From assembly GCF_001856685.1 (NCBI RefSeq), contig NZ_CP017812.1, positions 62,001 to 126,000 of the forward strand: a stretch of DNA of 64,000 bases, written 5' to 3'. Origin of the DNA: Boudabousia tangfeifanii (lineage in GTDB: Bacteria; Actinomycetota; Actinomycetes; Actinomycetales; Actinomycetaceae). Numbering within the stretch: the stretch's first letter is position 1; each line of letters opens with the position of its first letter. Under the pieces are notes generated by a model. That model saw only the letters and a list, made by a program, of their open reading frames with translations, was not told the origin of the DNA and made no database searches. Below, one piece after another: positions 26,163 to 35,726 of this stretch. A program made the translations under genes and the position numbers.

Positions 26163-26971
26163 AGTTCCACCTCCACGTTCTCCAAAGCAGCCTTCACGGC
26201 CGCAATGTCAGTACGGCGAGACATGTCGAGGACGCCCTCGGCCACGTCAACTACCTGGAAGTTGGTGCCATGATCGATTGCGTAACGGACTGCGTCAGCG
26301 AGTTCGTATTCGCCGCGGATGGAAGGTTCGATGGCTTCACAGGCGGCAAAAATAGGCTGGGTGAAACGCCAAGCGTTCATGGAGATGGGGGCATCGCCCA
26401 TCTTTTCCATGGTTTCGGGGTCTGGCTTCTCGACAATGTCGATCATGTTGCCATCCTCGGCCACGTCCAAAACGGCGAAGGCGGCAACGCGGTCGGCTGG
26501 AATATTGGACTTTTCAACCAGCGGGCCACGCTCATAACCGAGGACGCCCGCACCATCGAGCTGCGCCAACTTGGTTAGGGCGGCAGCTGAATAGTAGTTG
26601 TCGGAGTTAACCACAATGAAGGGGTCTTCGCCAGCGAATTCCTTTACGGCTTCCACCGCGTTGGCGGTGCCGAGAGGCTTCTCCTGAATAGCGAAGTGGA
26701 TCTTGACGCGCTTGGCATCCAAGTTCCCGTAGTGGTCACGCATAATGTCGTGTTCTGGGCCAATTACCAAGCAAACGTCGGTGACACCAGCGTCGGCCAG
26801 AGCGCTGATGACATAGTCGAGGAAGGGGCGACCGACATCGATCATGCCCTTAACCCCGGCGGCGGCTGCTTTTTGCTGAGCGGCACTGAGTTCGGTACCT
26901 GCGGCTTCTTCGCGCATACGAGTTCCGAGACCACGTGCCAAAATTACTGCTTTATTAGTTGCACAAGTCAT
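26159..26971 (-). CDS. Sugar-1-phosphate nucleotidyltransferase
   Basis: This 270-residue protein carries the nucleotidyltransferase fold. The start AVILARGLGTRM is the GxGTRM nucleotide-binding loop, EKPLGTANAV and the metal-site DNYYSAAA segment follow, and IVEKPDPE is typical of the family. It should activate a sugar 1-phosphate to an NDP-sugar, using the product of the kinase whose start overlaps its stop. ATG 26971 has no binding site, but TATTAT lies seven bases before it, so the mRNA may be leaderless. The sugar and nucleotide cannot be told from the sequence. Confidence 0.82.
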   Translation of the reverse strand: MTCATNKAVILARGLGTRMREEAAGTELSAAQQKAAAAGVKGMIDVGRPFLDYVISALADAGVTDVCLVIGPEHDIMRDHYGNLDAKRVKIHFAIQEKPLGTANAVEAVKEFAGEDPFIVVNSDNYYSAAALTKLAQLDGAGVLGYERGPLVEKSNIPADRVAAFAVLDVAEDGNMIDIVEKPDPETMEKMGDAPISMNAWRFTQPIFAACEAIEPSIRGEYELADAVRYAIDHGTNFQVVDVAEGVLDMSRRTDIAAVKAALENVEVEL

Positions 26972-27129
26972 ACGTTGAATAATATCGGTTTTTGGCTCAC
27001 TTTGCGGGGTGGAAGCCACAATTTTTTAGTTTTGTAACCTTTCGGGGGTTAAACTGTGGACAACTAGTAACGGTTTCTTGCTGGCCGAGGACGAGCGTCC
27101 CAGACCAGCCCACGAGGAAGGGAAAGCTT

Positions 27130-28107
27130 TTGACCACCGGACTTAATGTTGGCGAGCGCGCCCAAGTACCTGCAGCCCTGACGATCGCAGGAAATGCCTC
27201 ATCAGGTGCGGGCGGCATGCCGGTGGATTTGAAAACTTTCCACCAGCTTGGGGTTTTCGGCATGGCCGCTTTGACCACGCTGGTTTCTTTCGACGTGACC
27301 GCGGGGAATGCAACCCGGCAGGTGATTGACCCGCAGGTGATTATCGATCAGATTCGCTCCAGCCTGACCAACGCCGACATTTCAGCCATCAAACTGGGGA
27401 TGATTCCTACTCCGCAGACCATCCAGGCGGTCCACCAGGCCTTGGCCGAAGCCAAGATTTTTCCGCCTGCCAGGTCCGCGAGTGAGCTCGGAGTTTCGGA
27501 CCAGCTCGAAGGTGCGGGGGCGTTGTCGTCCGCCCAGGCGGAGGGGGATGAAGCGTTGTCGCCCGCCCAAGCGGAGGGGACTGGGGCCCAGGTGGTGCGT
27601 TCGGATGCTCCGGCGGTGGTGGTTGATCCCGTGTTGGTGTGTAAGGCCAACGAGTTTGCCCCCGAAACTGTTGCTGACATGGTGAATCTGCTTTTGCCGG
27701 GGGCCACTGTGGTTACTCCGAACCTGCCCGAAGCTCAGTTCTTGGCACAAATGGAAATCCGCAGCCTCGACGACTTGGATGAGGCGGCCCGCAAGATTGG
27801 CTCCCTCGGCCCGAAACATGTCCTAGTTAAGGGGGGTGCCCGACTGGAACTTCCTGGCGAGGTCGTTGACAGCTGGTATGACAGCGAAACTGGGCAGATC
27901 ACTCACCTCAGTTCGCCGCTATACCAGGGGGCACTTTTGAATGGTGCCGGCTGTACTTTGGCCGCTGCCATCACCGCTTATTTGGCCAAGGGGTCCGAGG
28001 CCGCCGAAGCAATTCGGCTCGGTCGCGAGTTCGTGGCCACCGGTTTCGCTCACCCTTTCAAGCTGCACTTGCCCAACGATGCCCTCTGGACTGGGCCGGC
28101 CAAATAG
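27130..28107 (+). CDS. Pyridoxine/hydroxymethylpyrimidine kinase (PdxK/ThiD type) with an insertion
   Basis: This 325-residue ribokinase-fold enzyme phosphorylates vitamin B6 or the thiamine pyrimidine. Family motifs are TIAGNASSGAGGMPVDLKTF, GVFGMAALTTLVS, DPVLVCKANE, TPNLPEA, VKGGARL and LNGAGCTLAAAI. The VCKANE form resembles Bacillus PdxK more than classical ThiD. About 45 extra low-complexity residues (about 116-160) contain a tandem repeat of ALSxAQAEG. TTG 27130 is preferred because AGGAAGGGA precedes it; the longer frame from 26992 runs through the upstream gene's promoter area. It is divergent from the nucleotidyltransferase. Confidence 0.82.
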   Translation: MTTGLNVGERAQVPAALTIAGNASSGAGGMPVDLKTFHQLGVFGMAALTTLVSFDVTAGNATRQVIDPQVIIDQIRSSLTNADISAIKLGMIPTPQTIQAVHQALAEAKIFPPARSASELGVSDQLEGAGALSSAQAEGDEALSPAQAEGTGAQVVRSDAPAVVVDPVLVCKANEFAPETVADMVNLLLPGATVVTPNLPEAQFLAQMEIRSLDDLDEAARKIGSLGPKHVLVKGGARLELPGEVVDSWYDSETGQITHLSSPLYQGALLNGAGCTLAAAITAYLAKGSEAAEAIRLGREFVATGFAHPFKLHLPNDALWTGPAK

Positions 28108-28462
28108 TCAGCCGCTGAAACGGGGATTATCTGCGCTAAAAATTAGGGTTGCTTGTGTGAAAGTGGATGGTATTCCTAGGATGGGGGTACTAAATAGCCA
28201 CCACCTTCTCGTGTTTCTCGTTAGTTTTCAAGGCTTAACGGGACCGAAACGATGAGGATTTTCGAGGGTTAGGTACGTGTAATTCCGACTCGTGGCTACT
28301 CATTTAATAAATAACTAAATCAAAACTGCCGTTAGGTATTCACTTATTGATTAAATGAATACCTAACGGTTTTTTCTGATAACTTATTACATATGTGAAG
28401 AGAGATCGCATTTTCGAATTTTTTATACTTTTTCGTGATAGCGCAGGTTTTGAGGTTTTCCA
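28108..28462. other. Intergenic region between the PdxK-type kinase and fic
   Basis: These 355 bases hold no convincing gene. I see only the terminator listed separately, and AT-rich DNA around 28376-28440 that may carry the fic promoter. Confidence 0.4.
28329..28369 (+). terminator. Rho-independent terminator upstream of fic
   Basis: A perfect 14-bp stem (CCGTTAGGTATTCA with its complement at 28356-28369) encloses a 13-base loop and is followed by six T. Confidence 0.9.
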
Positions 28463-29785
28463 GTGGGAATAAAGATTGAACGGGAGTGGACTTCCAGATT
28501 TGAATCGGGAAGTCGACGTCAGCGTGCTAGTGGCACCTACTGGGCTTATCAGCCTTGCACATTATCGGATTGTGCTTTTGCCTTACCGAAAGAGCTCTCT
28601 TTGAGGATTGCGAACTGTGAAACGCAGATCCGGGATCTTTTGAGCGATCAAAAAGTTTTAGCTGATCTTAGTGGGGTTAACCGTTTCTTGTTGCGTAGTG
28701 AAGCTATTGCTTCCAGTCAGATTGAAGGGGTCGCTCCGGCAGCTAGAAGAGTCGCTTTGGCGGAGCTAAATCAACTGTTTGGGGCCAAAGCGAAGGTTTC
28801 TGAGGAAGCCGAGTTGGTGGCTAGAAATCTGACAACGGTAAAAAATGCCACAATAGAGTTGGCCAGTGCTCCAGAAATTACTTGGGAGGCTATTGAGTCT
28901 CTTGAGAAAGCGTTGTTAGATGATGAAAATATCGGGCTGCGCCAAGTACAAAACTGGGTAGGGGGTAGCTCTTATAACCCTTTAGAGGCCGAGTATGTGC
29001 CGCCTATTCCGGAAAGTTTGCCGGAACTTTGTGGAGATCTGGTGGACTATTTGAATGGGGCTTCCCATTCGGCTTTAGTTCAGGCTGCTTTGGTTCATGC
29101 TCAGTTTGAAACCATTCATCCATTTGTTGATGGCAATGGTCGAATCGGTCGAGCCTTAATCCAGACAGTTCTGGTTCGAAGGGGTCTTACGCCCTCGGCA
29201 GTTTTGCCGATCAGCCAGATTCTATCGACTTGGCGAGAACGCTATTCTCAGGCGCTTAACGATTTTCGGGTCGAGGGCGAATGTAACTCGACTGAACAGC
29301 AGACTGCGATTGTTTCTTGGCTGATTTTTTTCATTTCTGTTTGTGAAAAAGCTGTGGAGTTGGCTCAGGAGTTAGGCGAGCAGTTGTTGGAATTGCGGCA
29401 AGGTTGGGAGGCGCAGCTTGAGCAGTATTTGGCGAAACAACCTCGGCAGAAAACTTTGCGCCATGATTCAGCTACCGCCATCATTTTGCGAGGCATGAGC
29501 GCCACCCCTGTGATGACTGTCAGAAGTGCCGCCCAGATTTATGGTTTGAGTGAGAGTTCGGCTAAACGAGCGCTCGATATGCTGTGTGACGCCGGGATTT
29601 TGGCGGTTAGTGGTGAGGGTAGCACCAAGGGTCGGAAGGGGAGTACCGATTTCTTCCGGAATGATGATTTGCTGAACTTGCTCACGCTAAACGAGCGTCG
29701 CTATGCTTCAACCCAATTTAATACGCAAATATCCAAGCCAAACCGTTCGACTCCAGCGCCTTTAAGTCGGCCTAGCGAAGCTTAG
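28463..29785 (+). CDS. Class II Fic AMPylase-type protein with C-terminal winged helix
   Basis: This 440-residue protein has an N-terminal inhibitory helix with SSQIEG (the (S/T)xxxE(G/N) motif of class II Fic proteins), then the catalytic Fic motif HPFVDGNGRIGR near residues 218-229, which is fully canonical. Fic enzymes transfer AMP or similar groups to target proteins. The C-terminal part (about 345-410) looks like a winged-helix DNA-binding domain, as in many stand-alone bacterial Fic regulators, which may AMPylate themselves or DNA gyrase-like targets. The start is GTG. No antitoxin gene is adjacent, consistent with inhibition in cis. The target is unknown. Confidence 0.88.
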   Translation: MGIKIEREWTSRFESGSRRQRASGTYWAYQPCTLSDCAFALPKELSLRIANCETQIRDLLSDQKVLADLSGVNRFLLRSEAIASSQIEGVAPAARRVALAELNQLFGAKAKVSEEAELVARNLTTVKNATIELASAPEITWEAIESLEKALLDDENIGLRQVQNWVGGSSYNPLEAEYVPPIPESLPELCGDLVDYLNGASHSALVQAALVHAQFETIHPFVDGNGRIGRALIQTVLVRRGLTPSAVLPISQILSTWRERYSQALNDFRVEGECNSTEQQTAIVSWLIFFISVCEKAVELAQELGEQLLELRQGWEAQLEQYLAKQPRQKTLRHDSATAIILRGMSATPVMTVRSAAQIYGLSESSAKRALDMLCDAGILAVSGEGSTKGRKGSTDFFRNDDLLNLLTLNERRYASTQFNTQISKPNRSTPAPLSRPSEA

Positions 29786-29881
29786 TTAGGGATGGAAAGC
29801 CCGTTGCCTTTGCCAAGGTGAATTTGGCTTATTGAGGGGACTGGGGTCGAGGTTAAAGGGAGCTGAGGGTAGTAACCAGCT

Positions 29882-29918
29882 GGTTAGGGCAACCACTTGT
29901 TTGTGGGTTGCTCTAACC
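29882..29918. terminator. Terminator between convergent fic and the aminopeptidase gene
   Basis: GGTTAGGGCAACC (29882-29894) pairs with 29906-29918 through 13 pairs with one wobble. It can serve both flanking genes. Confidence 0.75.
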
Positions 29919-29926
29919 TGAAAGTG

Positions 29927-31240
29927 TTAGCGGGAGAGTTCGAGCAGCTGGCCGAGGATTTCGGCGCCAGCGGTCCCGATCCCGGAGTGCTGGTACTTGC
30001 TGGTGACGTAGCGTTCAATTCCAGCGGTTTTTACCCACTTGAGGGATGGTTCGACTGGCACGAAAATGTCGTCGAAGTAGATGGCGGCAGCTCCCGGAAT
30101 CTGGTTGGCAGCCAACTGCTGGGGCAGGTATAGCGGTGGCCAGTTGGTGTACTGGGCGAGGGCGTTTGCGACCTCGGCCAACGGGGTCAATGCCGGATCT
30201 TCCTCAAACATCCAGGGGTAAATGTGTTCGCCGGTTAGGAAGAATGGCTCGTCTTTGGCGAGCGGGTTTGCGTCCTCGGCAAAACCGGCAACTTCACGAG
30301 AGATGCGGTGTGCCGCCCAATTGGTGGCTTGTCCTTCGAGTGCGGGGGTTGCGCCGGCATAAATCGTTTCGTGCATGAGCGCGTACAGGGGAGTGCGGGC
30401 CATGGAAACTTCGCCGCCCACCTGCGCCAAGAAATCGGGGCGCAAACGGGTGGTGCCGCCCAAAGTGGTGAACGGGTTCTCGAACATGAGGCGCAAGTGC
30501 ATAAAGCCGGTATCGCGTCCCAAATTGATGCCAACCGTGCGCAGGCGACGGGCCGAAAGACGCTCGCCAGTGGGTAGGAGCTCCTCATGATCTTCGAGGT
30601 GTGCACAAACTCGACGGATCATCGCTTCGGTTTCGGGGAAGCGACGATTGAACTGCTCGTGACGGAAACGCAGCTTGTCGTAGGTCAGACGGTAAATATC
30701 ATCCGCGCTGGTATCCAAAGCGGGAGTGCCACCGGTCAGCAAAACCCGTTCGATTGCCTGCGGGTAGTACGACAGGTAGGTGGTGATACAAAAACCGCCG
30801 TACGACTGGCCAAACAGGGTCCACTTTTCATCCGGGCACAACTCGGCGCGGAAGGCCTCAGCGTCTGCCACAATCTGGTCGGTGCGTAGCAAACGCAAGT
30901 ACTGCAACTGCTGTTCGATATTACCGAGGGCGTTAATCTGTGGGGCCGCCAACGGAGTCGAAGCGCCGGTGCCACGCTGATCGAGCAACAACACCCGGTA
31001 GTCCTTGAGTAGACGACCTAACCAGCCGCCCTCAGGGTTAATGGGACGCGGAGAAGCACATCCGGGACCACCCTGGAAGAAAACCAAATAGGGTAGCTTT
31101 TCGCCACCGTCACGCACGACCTCACGGGCAAACACTTCCAGTGTGCCCAGCCCATTGTCTGGATTTTGGTGATCCCAAGGCAGGTTCAGGACGTGGTCGC
31201 GGTAGGTAAAATCGCCATTCTTCCAAGTGTTTGTTTCCAT
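29927..31240 (-). CDS. Prolyl aminopeptidase / S33-family alpha/beta hydrolase
   Basis: This 437-residue protein has an alpha/beta-hydrolase fold. The oxyanion segment is FFQGGPGCASPR, DQRGTGAST follows, and the nucleophile serine is in LFGQSYGGFC. These match proline iminopeptidases, which remove N-terminal proline from peptides. A C-terminal Asp (DDIFVPVE) and His (QHSGIG) probably complete the triad. ATG 31240 follows the nrdF stop by one base, so translation is likely coupled to nrdF; a longer in-frame start lies inside nrdF. The functional link to nrdF is not obvious. Confidence 0.85.
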   Translation of the reverse strand: METNTWKNGDFTYRDHVLNLPWDHQNPDNGLGTLEVFAREVVRDGGEKLPYLVFFQGGPGCASPRPINPEGGWLGRLLKDYRVLLLDQRGTGASTPLAAPQINALGNIEQQLQYLRLLRTDQIVADAEAFRAELCPDEKWTLFGQSYGGFCITTYLSYYPQAIERVLLTGGTPALDTSADDIYRLTYDKLRFRHEQFNRRFPETEAMIRRVCAHLEDHEELLPTGERLSARRLRTVGINLGRDTGFMHLRLMFENPFTTLGGTTRLRPDFLAQVGGEVSMARTPLYALMHETIYAGATPALEGQATNWAAHRISREVAGFAEDANPLAKDEPFFLTGEHIYPWMFEEDPALTPLAEVANALAQYTNWPPLYLPQQLAANQIPGAAAIYFDDIFVPVEPSLKWVKTAGIERYVTSKYQHSGIGTAGAEILGQLLELSR

Positions 31241-31241
31241 G

Positions 31242-32210
<969 letters not shown>

Positions 32211-32319
32211 TCACCTTTCGTGGTCTATTTATGCCCTCTATTGTTCCACAAGGTGGCGCCGAAGCCCATGCCAACTACCCCAAAATACTCAAAATGCGAA
32301 ACCAAGAAAAGCAGCCTGT

Positions 32320-32394
32320 TTGTATCAAATGTACATTTTCTTTGATACATCTCTTGACACAAAAATATTTTTGTACTAACTTAGTTGTGTCAAA
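32320..32394. promoter_or_regulatory. Operator with four TTTGT(A/G)TCAAA half-sites
   Basis: Two inverted repeats lie head to tail: TGTATCAAA (32321-32329) facing TTTGATACA (32341-32349), and TTGACACAA (32354-32362) facing TTGTGTCAA (32385-32393). All four arms are versions of one half-site. The second pair overlaps the -35 element and lies just past the -10. The likely binder is the GntR protein encoded in the operon, as autoregulation is usual in that family. Confidence 0.7.
32354..32382 (+). promoter_or_regulatory. Sigma-70 type promoter of the membrane protein/GntR operon
   Basis: A consensus TTGACA (32354-32359) is separated by 17 bases from TAACTT (32377-32382). Transcription would start near 32389, about 35 bases before the first ATG. 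Confidence 0.75.
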
Positions 32395-32423
32395 AGGTTT
32401 TGGGTTCAACTAAGGAGTACAAA

Positions 32424-33638
32424 ATGAACCTAGTAAATGTAGAATCTGCTTTCGATATCATCGGAGCAGCTGGTTTCGTTGTTCCAGTTCTGGCGATCTT
32501 GGCATGGTTCGCTTTCCGCCGCCTAACCTTGGGTCGTCCAGTTCCTTCGTACGAGTTCCGTCAAACCTCAGCAACTGTGATCACCCCTGGGGTGGCTTTA
32601 ATCTTTGCCGGTTTGTCTGGTGCCATTATGTTTGGTGTGGGCACCATGCCTGATGAGGCTGGCGCTGGTTATGATCGCGGCTTCGGTTTCACCTACAACC
32701 AAGGCATGCTGTTCCTAATGGCTTCTGCTTGGGTTGGCCTTGTGGGCCTGTACCTAGCTGATCGCCTCTTGTTTGAAACGGTTTTCCGTAATCACACAGG
32801 TGGCCAGCGGATGGCTGACCTGCAAGAACGTAAGCCCACCGACCTGCTCCCACCGGGCGGTTTGGTAGTGATGGCCGGCTTTACCGTACTAGCTACCGCT
32901 GGTTTTGCGCTATTGCAGTCGATGCTACCTGATACCGCTGGTGTGTTGGTTAGCGTTTGGGTCTACTTCTTGGTCACTTTGGCTTTGGCTGCTGCCGCAT
33001 GCTTCTACGCCTTGCATCACCTAGCTAATCGTCTTCCCTATGTTTCTTTGAATCCCCGCGGTGACTTGGCTGCTCGTCGGATGACCGCCTTGCGTTACGC
33101 CATCGGCTGGGTTTGGGGCTGCGCTTTTGTCCTACTCAGTGTTTTCCAGGCCATGTACTCGATGAAGCTGGCCACCTGGACTGCCACCGCAATGATCGCC
33201 ACCATGGTTTTGGCTTTGGCTGCTTCGGTTTGGTTGTTCTTGCAGGCCCGCCGGGTTGGTGGCGGCCGGGTTAGCGCCCACCTAGAGGACGTCCTCGAAA
33301 AGGATTACAGCGGTGTTCGGACTGAAGATGGTCGACTCTTGAAAGAACAGAGCGTCTTCGCCCGCATGGAAGCTATCGACATGTCTCATGGTATGACCAC
33401 CCTGTTTGGGGATGCCGGTGGCCCAGGCTTCGGCGACTTCCCCGAGGACGGTGACGACGAGCCTCAGGCCAAGCGTCGCTCCAAGGACCAGAAGAATGAC
33501 GGTCGCAAGCGCAATGATGACGAGCCGGTAGTCGACAAGTTCGATAACCGCACAGTGCTGGCCGAGGACGGTACCTATCGCACCGAAGGTGAAGGCGAAG
33601 CCGACGAGGCCGAAATCGAAAGCCAGGCACGAAAATGA
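32424..33638 (+). CDS. Polytopic membrane protein of unknown function (first paralog)
   Basis: This 404-residue protein has about six to seven membrane helices in its first 300 residues, then a charged cytoplasmic tail (about 310-404). Strong conserved-looking stretches are FRRLTLGRPVPSYEFRQ, GLYLADRLLFETVFRN, DLLPPGGLVVMA, GDLAARRMTALRYAIGW and TLFGDAGGPGFGDF. All of these recur in the third gene of the operon, so the two are paralogs. I do not recognise the family, and there is no ATPase nearby. TAAGGAG precedes ATG 32424. The stop overlaps the GntR start (ATGA). Confidence 0.75.
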   Translation: MNLVNVESAFDIIGAAGFVVPVLAILAWFAFRRLTLGRPVPSYEFRQTSATVITPGVALIFAGLSGAIMFGVGTMPDEAGAGYDRGFGFTYNQGMLFLMASAWVGLVGLYLADRLLFETVFRNHTGGQRMADLQERKPTDLLPPGGLVVMAGFTVLATAGFALLQSMLPDTAGVLVSVWVYFLVTLALAAAACFYALHHLANRLPYVSLNPRGDLAARRMTALRYAIGWVWGCAFVLLSVFQAMYSMKLATWTATAMIATMVLALAASVWLFLQARRVGGGRVSAHLEDVLEKDYSGVRTEDGRLLKEQSVFARMEAIDMSHGMTTLFGDAGGPGFGDFPEDGDDEPQAKRRSKDQKNDGRKRNDDEPVVDKFDNRTVLAEDGTYRTEGEGEADEAEIESQARK

Positions 33639-34177
33639 GCGCCGCCGACTTTGTTATCGAGATTGATTACAGCTCGCCCCTAAGGCCATTCGACCAGGTG
33701 CGCAGTCAACTCGCGGTAGCGATTCGTTCCGGGCAGTTGCCCGCCGGCTTCAAGTTGCCCACTGTGCGTACTCTCGCCTCACGGCTAGAAATCGCTAACG
33801 GAACTGTGCAGCGCGCCTACCAGGATCTTGAAGCCGCGGGGCTGACTCGTTCGGAAGGCCGACGAGGCACTTTCGTAGCCGACCGTCTGCCTGCACTCGC
33901 CCCTTGGGAAAAGGCGGTGGATGTGGTGGCAGCGGCTCGAGGAACCGAAGAAAAGTCGGAGACTCGAGTAGATGAAGTCCAACTGGTGGCACGCGAAGCT
34001 GAAAATATGGCAGATGTGCCAGCCGAGGACGCCCGCCCTCGAAACGCTGAAACGGAAGAGAAAACCTCTTTGCCGCAGCACCTGAGCCTGCAGATTGAAG
34101 CGCTCATGGCCGCAGCCAAAGCGGAGGGGATTAACCCAGCCGCACTAATCGGCCAGATCAAAAAGATCAGTCACTAG
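33635..34177 (+). CDS. GntR-family transcriptional regulator (YtrA-like, short form)
   Basis: This 180-residue protein has an N-terminal GntR winged helix: RPFDQVRSQLAVAIRSGQL, then LPTVRTLASRLEIANGTVQR and a wing ending EGRRGTFVA (about 12-85). The C-terminal part is short, with no large effector domain, as in YtrA-type regulators that often control membrane transport genes in their own operon. It lies between two paralogous membrane-protein genes and overlaps the first by four bases. The inverted repeats at the operon promoter are its likely operator. Confidence 0.88.
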   Translation: MSAADFVIEIDYSSPLRPFDQVRSQLAVAIRSGQLPAGFKLPTVRTLASRLEIANGTVQRAYQDLEAAGLTRSEGRRGTFVADRLPALAPWEKAVDVVAAARGTEEKSETRVDEVQLVAREAENMADVPAEDARPRNAETEEKTSLPQHLSLQIEALMAAAKAEGINPAALIGQIKKISH

Positions 34178-34186
34178 GGGTTAAAA

Positions 34187-35455
34187 ATGAACTTCGATAA
34201 ATTGACTGATGTGGTTGATTCACTAGACGCTGTTGGGTTTTTACTCCCGCTGCTGGTGATTCTTGCCTGGTTTGGGTGGCGTCGTTTCACCCTAGGGAAG
34301 ACAGTGCCCTCCTACGAGTTTCGTCAGGTCACGGCCACTGTGATCACCCCGCTAATTGGGTTATTCTTCGCCATGCTTTTTGGGGCGCTTACTTTCCGTT
34401 TTGGCACCTTGCCGGACGCCAATGGCGACCTAGTAAAAATGGGGTTTGCGTTTAACACTAACGAGGGAGCGCTCTTCGCGGTGGCTTCCATGTGGATGGG
34501 GCTTGTCGGCTTCTACTTGGCGGATCGGTTACTTTTTGAAACAGTTTTCCGGAACTTTAGTGGTAGCCGCCGGTCCACCGATTTGCGCGAACGCAAAGTG
34601 GCTGATCTGCTCCCGCCGGGTGGTTTGGCGTTCATGGCATTGTTCGCCTTGCTTTCCTTGGCATGCTTCGTGAGCTTGCAGGCCTTTCTTCCAGGGACTT
34701 CACGGGTGATTGTTTGGGCGTGGATCTACTATCTAGTGGCTTTCGCTTTAGCGGCGGTCACCTGCTATTACACTCTGCTTCACTTGGTGAACCGTTTGCC
34801 GTCGGTAACGTTGAATGCTCGTGGTGACTTGGCTGCCCGGCGGATGACCGCTCTGCGTTATGCGATTGGCTGGATTTGGGGTTGTGTCCTGGTCATGTTG
34901 GCAGCGTTTCAAACGTTTTATGGTTTGCAGTTAACTGATGCGGGCGTGGCACGATCGGCAATGCTGGTTAGTGTGGTGTTGGCGCTGGCTACCTCGGTTT
35001 GGCTGTTCTGGCAGGCGCGTCGCATCGGCGGTGGGCGAGTCAGTGCTCGCCTGGAAGATGTGCTCGAAAAAGACTATGCGGGTGTTAGGACTTCTGGTGG
35101 GAATCGCTTGAAGGAACAGACCGTTTTCGCTCGGTTGCAAACCTTGGATATTAGTCATGGTTTGACCACTTTGTTTGGGGACGCGGGCGGCCCTGGGTTT
35201 GGTGATTTTGACGAGGACGATGAGCCTGAACGTCAACCGAAACGCCAGACACAGGGTAAGGACCGAGGTCGAGATAACGGTCGGGCCGACGATGAGAGCC
35301 GGCCAACGGGTGACGGCGAGGCCCAGGGTCGTGGCAAGGCCCAGGGTGAAAGTCGAACCGATGGTCGAAAGCGGGGCACGGTGCATAAGCAGCAACTGCC
35401 ACCGGTCGGGGAAGAGGAGATCGTCCTCGACCAGATCAAAAATGTCAGTCACTAG
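34187..35455 (+). CDS. Polytopic membrane protein of unknown function (second paralog)
   Basis: This 422-residue protein aligns along its length with the first gene of the operon, sharing FRRFTLG-like (RRFTLGKTVPSYEFRQV), FYLADRLLFETVFRN, LLPPGGLAFMALF, GDLAARRMTALRYAIGWIWGC and LTTLFGDAGGPGFGDF. It therefore arose by duplication and now flanks the regulator. The tail (about 345-422) is longer and more basic (RQPKRQTQGKDRGRD). Two related subunits suggest a heteromer, but this is inference. It starts nine bases after the GntR stop. Confidence 0.75.
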   Translation: MNFDKLTDVVDSLDAVGFLLPLLVILAWFGWRRFTLGKTVPSYEFRQVTATVITPLIGLFFAMLFGALTFRFGTLPDANGDLVKMGFAFNTNEGALFAVASMWMGLVGFYLADRLLFETVFRNFSGSRRSTDLRERKVADLLPPGGLAFMALFALLSLACFVSLQAFLPGTSRVIVWAWIYYLVAFALAAVTCYYTLLHLVNRLPSVTLNARGDLAARRMTALRYAIGWIWGCVLVMLAAFQTFYGLQLTDAGVARSAMLVSVVLALATSVWLFWQARRIGGGRVSARLEDVLEKDYAGVRTSGGNRLKEQTVFARLQTLDISHGLTTLFGDAGGPGFGDFDEDDEPERQPKRQTQGKDRGRDNGRADDESRPTGDGEAQGRGKAQGESRTDGRKRGTVHKQQLPPVGEEEIVLDQIKNVSH

Positions 35456-35511
35456 CTGGCGTTGAAAGCTTAGGTTACGAGGTGCACTCCTGACCTTCGT
35501 GGCCAAAAAAG

Positions 35512-35611
35512 CCTGACGGGCTAGTGAGTTCCGAGGTTTTTGAGCAGACCAGCCTAATGGGCTAGCCAGCTCTGAAGCTTTTTGAGCAAACCAGCCTGGC
35601 GGGGTAGAAAG
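35512..35611. repeat. About 2.4 copies of a 41-42 bp tandem repeat
   Basis: Units start at 35512, 35553 and 35595 (the third is partial). Each begins CCTNNNGGG(C/G)TAG and contains TTTTTGAGCA(G/A)ACCAG. The array lies after the second membrane-protein gene and before the shared terminator. Confidence 0.8.
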
Positions 35612-35634
35612 TTAATAAACTCCTACAATCCGGT

Positions 35635-35672
35635 AAGTGGTGGGATGGAACAATAGTTCTGTCCCACCACTT
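35635..35672. terminator. Bidirectional terminator between the GntR operon and the ABC operon
   Basis: A 17-bp stem with two G-T pairs (35635-35651 with 35656-35672, four-base loop) is followed by TTTGTAT on the plus strand. Operons converge here. Confidence 0.9.
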
Positions 35673-35726
35673 TTGTATAAGGTCAGCACCGGTCAGAAAT
35701 AAGCAATCAGCGGCTCAGACCGACGG

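Noticed and set aside
26992..27129. An N-terminal extension of the PdxK-type kinase from an upstream ATG
   Set aside because: It overlaps the promoter area of the divergent gene, has no family similarity, and a good binding site precedes TTG 27130.
27030..27129. A TPP-type riboswitch before the PdxK/ThiD-type gene
   Set aside because: The TPP core motifs are absent; the only structure is a small hairpin around one copy of the repeat word.
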